Shown here in pieces: positions 1-5,207 of a stretch of DNA of 5,572 nt (position 1 is its first letter; every line of letters begins with the position of its first letter). The DNA is from an uncultured Prevotellaceae bacterium. GTDB taxonomy: Bacteria; Bacteroidota; Bacteroidia; Bacteroidales; Bacteroidaceae. The position numbers and the translations under genes were made by a program. The notes beneath the pieces are model-generated. The model was not told where the DNA came from. It did no database searches and worked only from the letters and a program-made list of their open reading frames with translations. The DNA lies in NCBI GenBank assembly GCA_902775075.1, contig CACYKX010000201.1, positions 1 through 5,572 of the forward strand, read 5' to 3'.

Positions 1-2718
1 AAGGCAAAGGCTATGGTGGTTACTGCCAGCCGTGCTCATGCTGTGCGCTACTATATGGCCATCAAAGCCTACTGCGAGAAGCAGGGCTATAACGATGTTC
101 ATCCACTGGTGGCTTTCTCTGGTAAGGTTCTCTACCAGGAGCAAGAATACACAGAGACGGCCATGAACTCAACGCCTGACTATAAGATAAGTGAGGCAGG
201 ATTGCCGCTGTTCTTTGCATCTGACCTTTACAACGTATTGGTCGTAGCCGACAAATACCAGACAGGCTTCGACGAGCCATTGTTGCACTCGATGTTCGTT
301 GATAAGAAGCTGCGCGACGTGAAGGCTGTACAGACACTGAGCCGTCTGAATCGTGCCCATCCTGATAAGGTTGACACCTACGTACTCGACTTCGTAAACG
401 ACCCAGAAGACATCAAGAAGAGTTTCGAGCCGTTCTACACTGGCACCGAACTCATCAAGCCTATGGACTTGAATTCCGTTTTTACGCTACGTGACAATAT
501 CCATGAACTGAATCTCTGGACTGACCAGGATGAACAGCGAGTGGAAGATATAGTAAAGACCGTGAAAAAGGATGATCCGACGCGGTTAGGAAAACTATCG
601 AACGCCTTCAAGGGCGTGGTTGACCGCATCGACCAATTAGATGAAGAGACATTCTACACTGTGCGTGGGCAGATTAAGCAGTTCGTGCGCTTCTACAACT
701 ATTTGGCCCAGGTTGAGCGCACCTACAACCGCGACCTGTATCGCACATACGTATTCTGTGACTTTCTCCTGAAGCTTATCAAGACTAAGCCACACGAGCA
801 TATCGACTTGAACAAGCAACTGATGTTGGTCAATTCACGTATCGAGGCAGGAGAGACACAGAGCATCCATCTTGACAAGAATGCCGGTGGACTGTCAACA
901 CCTAAACCCGGTGCCGGTGGCGCCCCAGACGATAAGCGCGACCTGCTTTCAAACATCATCGACAAGGTGAACATGATGTTCCGAGGCAATTTTACCAAGG
1001 AAGACCGCGTGTTGGTAGAGAGTATCTATGATAAACTGAACCAGCCAAAGGTGCGACGGAAACTTATCAAACAGGCCAAGAGCAACGACCCCAAGCAATT
1101 TGGTGAGAGCATATTCCCCGAAGTGTTTGCCGAGGCTGCACAGGAGTGCTATGGCGACCAGATGGAAGCCTTCCGTCGGCTGTTCCAGAATCACGACCTC
1201 TATAACAGCATTATGACACAGATGGGCGACATGATGTATGCTAACTTCCGCGCTCAGGACGAAGCTGTGTTCAATCCCGAACGTTTCAAGGAGAAGGTTC
1301 TACCTGTGATGCAGGATGAATTTGGAGATATTCAAGCAGAGATTAAGCCATATCCCATTATTGCCGACTGGCTTGTCAAGGTGATTGCCGCAGAAACAGC
1401 ACAATCAATGGATGGTGCTAATGATGTGTTACAGAACGCCTTCAACCGTCTCTACTGTTCACCCAGAAAGGTGGCTTTCATAGACAAGAAGAGTCACTTC
1501 CGTTCGTTGGTGAGCTATTTTGAAGTGTTCCTGAAGAAGATCTATTTCATCGAGAACGGCAAGGAGATGGTGGTTACCCGTGAGAATGCCCGTCCGGGCG
1601 AGATGCCTGCCCTTGGTGACTGCATCTATCAGACTCCATGCCTGAAGCGGCTGAAGTATGAACCAGACTCGAATAAGTTTAAGACTTGGCTACAGCAGTT
1701 GCGTGACTGGCGCAACGAGCAGTCGCACCAGGCTCCAATTGCTACCGAGGCAGAGTATGATGCCGCTATCCATATAGTTACGGCTCTCTATCTCTATGTC
1801 ACTGCTTACAACATTAAATACCTGCAGCCTAGAATGCTCGCACAACTTGTTAGCATGAATCCAGAGCCACAGTCTATCGGATTGGCAGCAGAGCCACCTG
1901 TTGAAAGTGAACCTGTAAGAAATAAGAGTGGTAACATGAAAGTATTGTCAGTACAGCAGCCTTGGGCTTCTGCAATATGTACGGGAGTCAAGGATGTCGA
2001 AAATCGCACTTGGCAGCCAAAATCTGCCCCTGGTCGTATTCTTATACATGCCAGCGCGAAGAAAGTGCCAAAGGACTTTGATGCGCTGAACCTCGATCCA
2101 GAGATGATTTCGACGATGGCGAACCTTCGCCTGTTTGGTATCATGCCTGAATATGAAGATATGCCGTTGTCTGCTATCATTGGTTATGTCGATGTGACGG
2201 GCTTTGACTCGGACAACAATAATGATTCTCCCTGGGCAGGTGCTAACAGTACGCACTGGCATCTGGAGAATGCATACTTGTTTGATGAACCTATTATGGA
2301 TGTAAAAGGTAAGTTGGGCCTGTTCGACTATCCTCTTGACGAGAACAATCTGCCTCCTGCACATAAGGTTGCACAGAACTTCCCTGTTTTGGATGGAGAA
2401 TGCTTGACCGTTCATGTTGGCGACCGGGCTTGGAAGGTTCTTGAGGAGGATGATTCTACCTTCTGTATAGACATTAATGACCCATATACAATTGGAATTA
2501 TCTGCAAGGATGATTCCTTTGAACTGAAGCCTGTCAAGGAACTACGGATTATTCATGCAAACAAGGAAACCAAACAGAATGACGTGATGGTTCGCAAGGT
2601 GACAAATTGCGGATGGGACACGTTTAGGGACGAGAACGGTAACGATGCAAAGTACCAGAACGAGGAAGACGGCACCGAAATTCCTTGGATGTATGCTATC
2701 TATGAATTAGGAAAGTAA
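1..2718 (+). CDS. hsdR: Type I restriction endonuclease subunit R (HsdR), 5'-partial, with C-terminal HEPN and ASCH domains
   Basis: This is the ATP-dependent DNA-translocating and cleaving subunit of a type I restriction system, which works with HsdM and HsdS (neither is in the window). The frame is open from base 1, so the ATG at 13 is internal; 905 codons are present. Seen: a motif IV-like segment MVVTASRAHAVRYY (13-54), motif V TGFDEP (262-279) and motif VI QTLSRLNR (331-354), then the helical region typical of COG0610 proteins, with a Gly/Pro linker near 880-930 and LLSNIIDKVN after it. The PD-(D/E)xK nuclease and helicase motifs I-III should lie upstream. Usual HsdR proteins have about 1000-1100 residues; this one must be clearly longer, because a HEPN-like domain (about 1441-1818), an ASCH domain (1936-2330) and an orphan tail (to 2715) are added. 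The HsdR call is firm; the roles of the added domains are inferred. Confidence 0.9.
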   Translation, partial: KAKAMVVTASRAHAVRYYMAIKAYCEKQGYNDVHPLVAFSGKVLYQEQEYTETAMNSTPDYKISEAGLPLFFASDLYNVLVVADKYQTGFDEPLLHSMFVDKKLRDVKAVQTLSRLNRAHPDKVDTYVLDFVNDPEDIKKSFEPFYTGTELIKPMDLNSVFTLRDNIHELNLWTDQDEQRVEDIVKTVKKDDPTRLGKLSNAFKGVVDRIDQLDEETFYTVRGQIKQFVRFYNYLAQVERTYNRDLYRTYVFCDFLLKLIKTKPHEHIDLNKQLMLVNSRIEAGETQSIHLDKNAGGLSTPKPGAGGAPDDKRDLLSNIIDKVNMMFRGNFTKEDRVLVESIYDKLNQPKVRRKLIKQAKSNDPKQFGESIFPEVFAEAAQECYGDQMEAFRRLFQNHDLYNSIMTQMGDMMYANFRAQDEAVFNPERFKEKVLPVMQDEFGDIQAEIKPYPIIADWLVKVIAAETAQSMDGANDVLQNAFNRLYCSPRKVAFIDKKSHFRSLVSYFEVFLKKIYFIENGKEMVVTRENARPGEMPALGDCIYQTPCLKRLKYEPDSNKFKTWLQQLRDWRNEQSHQAPIATEAEYDAAIHIVTALYLYVTAYNIKYLQPRMLAQLVSMNPEPQSIGLAAEPPVESEPVRNKSGNMKVLSVQQPWASAICTGVKDVENRTWQPKSAPGRILIHASAKKVPKDFDALNLDPEMISTMANLRLFGIMPEYEDMPLSAIIGYVDVTGFDSDNNNDSPWAGANSTHWHLENAYLFDEPIMDVKGKLGLFDYPLDENNLPPAHKVAQNFPVLDGECLTVHVGDRAWKVLEEDDSTFCIDINDPYTIGIICKDDSFELKPVKELRIIHANKETKQNDVMVRKVTNCGWDTFRDENGNDAKYQNEEDGTEIPWMYAIYELGK
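1441..1818 (+). other. HEPN-like domain inside HsdR (R-N-x3-H motif)
   Basis: Segment of the HsdR frame. Seen: an amphipathic helix SHFRSLVSYFEVFLKKIYF, a middle section, the helix LQQLRDWRNEQSHQ, and a Tyr-rich helix AAIHIVTALYLYVTAYNI. The RNEQSH element (Arg codon 1711-1713, His codon 1726-1728; R567 and H572 counting from the ATG at 13) fits the R-x4-6-H signature of HEPN domains, with Asn directly after Arg as in many active members. HEPN proteins are known as metal-independent RNases in toxins and abortive-infection systems, and HEPN domains have been described in restriction systems. RNase activity here is inferred. The helices could instead be a non-catalytic HEPN fold or a HsdR-specific helical tail. 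Confidence 0.65.
1936..2330 (+). other. ASCH domain (PUA-like fold) inside HsdR
   Basis: Residues about 642-772 counting from the ATG at 13. Seen: the ASCH opening MKVLSVQQPWA, the GxKxxExR signature as GVKDVENRTW (K660, E663, R665), a strand RILIHAS, then SAIIGYVDVTG and a closing KGKLGLFDYPL. ASCH is a PUA-related fold found as RNA- or modified-nucleotide-binding modules; the E. coli member YqfB is an N4-acetylcytidine amidohydrolase. This copy has the K-x-x-E-x-R form rather than the K-x-x-T-x-R form I recall for YqfB, so binding rather than that hydrolase reaction may be its job. It is joined to the HEPN part by a Pro/Glu/Ser-rich linker (about 1858-1935). The domain call is firm; the ligand is unknown. 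Confidence 0.85.
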
Positions 2719-2730
2719 AAGGAATACATT

Positions 2731-2973
2731 ATGAGAGTAGCTATAAGATGTATCTATCAAAAGGCTGTAACGCCATCATGTGATATTGTCTACATGGACA
2801 AAGAAACATGGGATCGCTTTCGATTCGAAATCCATAACCGAAGGCAAATTGCGCTCAAACTTTTAGGTAAGGAGCAAATGGATACCTATATCAAAGAAAT
2901 CGTATGGATTCCGTTGGATAATCAAGACAAGTTGATTATTGCTCCAGGGTGCGACCCTGCACCTGATAGTTAA
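2731..2973 (+). CDS. Small hypothetical protein (80 aa)
   Basis: I do not recognise this protein. It starts 12 bases after the hsdR stop, and an AAAAGGA element at 2717-2723 lies 7 bases before the ATG, a good ribosome binding site that overlaps the hsdR stop and suggests coupled translation. Seen: a hydrophobic N-terminal strand (MRVAIRCIYQ), a charged helix around residues 24-52, and two short strands (IKEIVWIPL, KLIIAPG) near the end. This is a compact soluble alpha/beta pattern with three cysteines (7, 17, 74) and no signal peptide or membrane segment. The last codons lie in a perfect hairpin (2945-2959). Its place directly behind hsdR suggests an accessory or regulator of the restriction locus, but that rests on position only. 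Confidence 0.75.
   Translation: MRVAIRCIYQKAVTPSCDIVYMDKETWDRFRFEIHNRRQIALKLLGKEQMDTYIKEIVWIPLDNQDKLIIAPGCDPAPDS
2945..2964 (+). repeat. Hairpin-forming inverted repeat with an alternative fold
   Basis: CAGGGT (2945-2950), loop GCG, ACCCTG (2954-2959) is a perfect 6-bp stem. The overlapping GGGTGC (2947-2952) can instead pair with GCACCT (2959-2964) around a 6-base loop, with one G-T wobble. The two folds exclude each other. The element sits in the last codons of the 80-aa gene. No T-run follows directly, so it does not meet the criteria for an intrinsic terminator; it could mark an RNA 3' end or stability boundary, or be chance. Confidence 0.35.
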
Positions 2974-3015
2974 TGAATTTATGATTAACCCCCAGATGTT
3001 AAGAACCGAATCATA

Positions 3016-3023
3016 TAATTTTT
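3016..3023 (+). promoter_or_regulatory. Weak promoter candidate upstream of the exonuclease-fold/BRCT gene
   Basis: The largest gap between genes (2974-3094) contains TATAAT at 3014-3019. Overlapping it, TAATTTTT (3016-3023) matches 7 of 8 positions of the Bacteroidota -7 element TAnnTTTG (the final G is T). I see no good TTTG-type -33 element. It would lie about 70 bases upstream of the ATG at 3095. The rest of the gap holds a weak TTAAC/GTTAA inverted repeat (2985-2989 with 2998-3002) and the 16-codon ORF. In AT-rich spacer DNA such matches are common. Confidence 0.25.
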
Positions 3024-3047
3024 CTTCTCCGCTCTATCTTCTATACT

Positions 3048-3098
3048 ATGGGCAAGAAGTCAATTACACCAGATGATTTGAACAGGAAATTGAGATGA
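3048..3098 (+). CDS. Possible 16-codon leader ORF overlapping the next start (ATGA)
   Basis: The ATG at 3048 opens a 16-residue reading frame, MGKKSITPDDLNRKLR, whose TGA (3096-3098) overlaps the ATG of the large downstream gene (3095-3097) in an ATGA arrangement, the usual layout for translational coupling. No Shine-Dalgarno is visible before it (TCTTCTATACT). It could be a leader peptide that feeds ribosomes to the next start, the remnant of a lost gene's N-terminus, or chance. The peptide is basic and polar with no attenuator-like run of one amino acid. Confidence 0.3.
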   Translation: MGKKSITPDDLNRKLR

Positions 3099-4798
3099 AT
3101 AATAAAGAGAATACATACCTGTCACTTGACATTAAGACCGCTAAAAAGAACGGCCTTCCATGTCAGGTGGGTATTTCTCTTATTGAAGATGGGCATGTCG
3201 TGAGCACGACTACCTATTTGATTCAGCCTCCTGAGAATGAATACAGCGAAGGATTCTATACAACCCACATGGTCAGACCTCGAATGACAGAAGTCTCACA
3301 AAATTGGCCTGAATTCTGGGAGGAAAACCGTTGGCAATTTGATGACATTTCTATAGTTGTTCCTGCAATAGAGGTATTCCATCATTTACGTAGAGCATTA
3401 TCGTACTATAATCTTCCTTTCCCAAGATGGGGAGAAATAATAGACGTCTCGAGTTTGTATCATAGAACATTTAACTACCTCGCAGAAAGGATGGATTTCA
3501 CTAAAGAATCTCTTCTTGACGCAGGAAGAAAATCTCTATGTGCCGCCATCCTGTTCATTAAATATGAAAAGAAAGACAAGTCGGCACTATCACTTGTAAA
3601 AAGAGAGCGAACAGCAGAATCAAACAGGGAGAAGCATATTCCAGAATGTGTCAGGAATAACCCATATTTTAACAAACGTGTCATAGTTACTGGCATATTT
3701 GAACATACCAACTATCTTAATTCTGTTTATTTCCTCGGCAGTGAATATTCTAACTACGTATTAAAAAGTCTGGGAGCAAAGAATAGGGTAACACTCAGCA
3801 GTATAACCGACTATATATTCATAGGAGAAGATCCAGATTACTCTTTATTGAACTGGCTTGATGACAACAAATATGACAATATGAACAAGCATATCAAGCA
3901 ACTTGGCGATAAAGAGATGCAAGGAGCCATTCGGTTGCATGATGAGGTTCTTGAAAGTATTATCAGTCTTGATGCAAGTATACGGTCTTGCCCTCTTTAT
4001 GGACTAAAGTTTGCTTGCATTCCGCCATATGAACAAATCTTTGAGAGCAATTCTGTTTACAAGGACTTTTTGTTATTGTGTGGGGTTCAAAAAAGTAATA
4101 GCATTGAGGATGCAGACATCTTTCCTATAGGACTGTCAACAAAAGTTGAAGATGCGAAGGAAATACTTACTTTACATGAAAATGGCAAAAGGATTGTAGT
4201 AATTGACGATCTTTTCGATTTGGTCCCCATCTTATATTATTTAGTTGAGAATTACACATCAGGGAAACCTGTATTTACGAAAGAAGCGTTGGCAAGAGTT
4301 ACGCGCAAGGTTAACAAATGGGTGGAAGGTGCAGAGAAACATTTAAACTTCGTAATTGATGTTGAGGAAATTGCCAATTCAGTAGACGAAGAAGAATGCA
4401 CGTCTGTTGAGGATGCGACCGTTGAGAAAGAGAAAACCGAAGAAGAGTGGTTAGCTCCATCTCTTTGTGACCAATTCCCAATAGACGGTAATCATACAGA
4501 GGAGTCTGTTAATCTGGAAGCGGCCATTGCGGCAATACAAAAAAGAAAAGATTTGGAGCAGCAAGAGATAAAACAAAATAAACAAACGGAAATGGAGCAA
4601 CGAGGTGTCACTTCTGGGCCTGTTTCTCAGAAAGAAGCTGTTTCAAGCCAAACTATGCCTCCCAAGAAAGGTATTTGGACTACCGCTTTGTGGATTTTAC
4701 TTTTCATTGCCGCAATTATTGCAGTTGCTTTCTTCGGTTTTGCACTGCTTGCTATTGCCGTCTTTTTCATCCCATTATTAAAAGGAAAATTCAAATAG
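3095..4798 (+). CDS. Membrane-anchored degenerate DnaQ-like exonuclease-fold protein with BRCT domains (567 aa)
   Basis: Domains in order. Residues about 7-157 resemble a DEDDh (DnaQ/Pol III epsilon) exonuclease: YLSLDIKT stands where DxET is expected, followed by QVGISLIEDGHVV. The catalytic set is spoiled: E to K14, the HNxxFD region reads PAIEVF (90-95), and no HxxxxD is clear near 137-147. Residues about 189-257 are BRCT-like (KRVIVTG, SLGAK, TDYIFIGEDPD). Residues about 303-375 look like a second, weaker BRCT (LKFACIPP, RIVVIDDLFD). An acidic stretch and a charged Glu/Lys/Gln helix (475-505) lead to a hydrophobic segment (about 532-562) ending in KGKFK, a tail anchor. DnaQ-BRCT pairings are known; loss of catalysis plus a membrane tail suggests a scaffold or sensor rather than a nuclease. 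AGGAAA (3084-3089), 5 bases before the ATG, supports the start. Composition is visibly AT-richer than hsdR. Confidence 0.8.
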   Translation: MNNKENTYLSLDIKTAKKNGLPCQVGISLIEDGHVVSTTTYLIQPPENEYSEGFYTTHMVRPRMTEVSQNWPEFWEENRWQFDDISIVVPAIEVFHHLRRALSYYNLPFPRWGEIIDVSSLYHRTFNYLAERMDFTKESLLDAGRKSLCAAILFIKYEKKDKSALSLVKRERTAESNREKHIPECVRNNPYFNKRVIVTGIFEHTNYLNSVYFLGSEYSNYVLKSLGAKNRVTLSSITDYIFIGEDPDYSLLNWLDDNKYDNMNKHIKQLGDKEMQGAIRLHDEVLESIISLDASIRSCPLYGLKFACIPPYEQIFESNSVYKDFLLLCGVQKSNSIEDADIFPIGLSTKVEDAKEILTLHENGKRIVVIDDLFDLVPILYYLVENYTSGKPVFTKEALARVTRKVNKWVEGAEKHLNFVIDVEEIANSVDEEECTSVEDATVEKEKTEEEWLAPSLCDQFPIDGNHTEESVNLEAAIAAIQKRKDLEQQEIKQNKQTEMEQRGVTSGPVSQKEAVSSQTMPPKKGIWTTALWILLFIAAIIAVAFFGFALLAIAVFFIPLLKGKFK

Positions 4799-4806
4799 TA
4801 TATTCT

Positions 4807-4956
4807 ATGGATAGAGATGACATTGAAGAAATGGCCAAAGACTTAATTCCTCTAGCAGAAGAAAAAAACGCTGGGGAGGCTTTGATGACTGCCGACTACG
4901 ATGAGAAGTGGGAGTTCATCATGGGCTTCCGCAAGAAAAAGAAGTATAGAACATAA
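4807..4956 (+). CDS. Small charged hypothetical protein (49 aa)
   Basis: I do not recognise this protein. The chosen start, ATG at 4807, is 8 bases after the preceding stop. The same frame is open back to an ATG at 4675, but that longer version would only re-read the membrane-anchor codons of the upstream gene in another frame. Seen: an acidic helical N-terminus (MDRDDIEEMAKDLIPLAEEK), a short DEKWEFIMGF segment and a basic tail FRKKKKYRT that could bind nucleic acid or the membrane surface. There is no close Shine-Dalgarno; the nearest A/G-rich stretch (AAAAGGAAAA) lies within the upstream gene, well over 10 bases away, so translation may depend on coupling. The function is unknown. Confidence 0.6.
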   Translation: MDRDDIEEMAKDLIPLAEEKNAGEALMTADYDEKWEFIMGFRKKKKYRT

Positions 4957-4960
4957 GGAG
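4955..4960 (+). promoter_or_regulatory. Strong ribosome binding site for the HA-domain gene
   Basis: AAGGAG, 7 bases before the ATG at 4968, overlaps the TAA of the 49-aa gene (4954-4956). It is the strongest Shine-Dalgarno in the window, fixes the start of the 76-aa gene and suggests coupled and comparatively high translation. Confidence 0.7.
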
Positions 4961-4967
4961 ATATAGT

Positions 4968-5198
4968 ATGACACAGGAAGAAAAGTGGCAGATACAGTAC
5001 GATCAGATGATGACTTTTATGAAAGAAAATCATAGAAGGCCATCAAAACATAGACTGGAGGAGCACGACATGCTCAACTGGTTTAAGGCGACTAAGAAGC
5101 GTATTGCCAAAGGAGAACTTCCTGCTGATAGGCTGGAAAAGTTCAAAGAACTTCTTGAAGTAGCAAAAGAATATCGAAGAAAGAATCAATATCAGTAA
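4968..5198 (+). CDS. Stand-alone helicase-associated (HA) domain protein (76 aa)
   Basis: The whole protein resembles a single HA domain (Pfam PF03457-like), a small three-helix module of about 65-70 residues usually found in repeats at the C-terminus of bacterial helicases and thought to bind nucleic acid. Seen: W7 and Y11 in the first helix, F17, the turn NHRRPSK (21-27), LNWF (36-39) where the family has LxxW, a basic KKRIAKGEL (43-51), then R55, F59 and LL (62-63) in the last helix, and a basic end EYRRKNQY. It has no signal peptide or membrane segment. The strong AAGGAG site supports the start. Single-domain proteins of this kind seem common in Bacteroidota accessory DNA (recollection, not checked). 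It may serve as a DNA- or RNA-binding accessory; its partner is not shown. Confidence 0.7.
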   Translation: MTQEEKWQIQYDQMMTFMKENHRRPSKHRLEEHDMLNWFKATKKRIAKGELPADRLEKFKELLEVAKEYRRKNQYQ

Positions 5199-5207
5199 GA
5201 CAGAATT

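Noticed and set aside
13..23. ATGGTGGTTAC occurs at 13-23 and again at 1567-1577
   Set aside because: An 11-base match inside coding sequence, with the flanks not continuing; coincidence from shared MVVT codons rather than a repeat element.
1948..2415. A 155-codon reverse-strand ORF across the ASCH region
   Set aside because: It lies wholly opposite a well-supported ASCH coding frame, and its translation shows no recognisable domain; it is a shadow.
2985..3002. TTAAC/GTTAA inverted repeat in the spacer as a terminator
   Set aside because: A 5-bp, mostly A-T stem with an 8-base loop and no following T-run; too weak to call a terminator.
4675..4806. Longer version of the 49-aa gene starting at ATG 4675, with a Cys/Phe-rich N-terminus
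   Set aside because: These codons re-read the membrane-anchor codons of the upstream gene in another frame; the odd Cys/Phe-rich sequence is a by-product. The ATG at 4807, just after the upstream stop, is the natural start.
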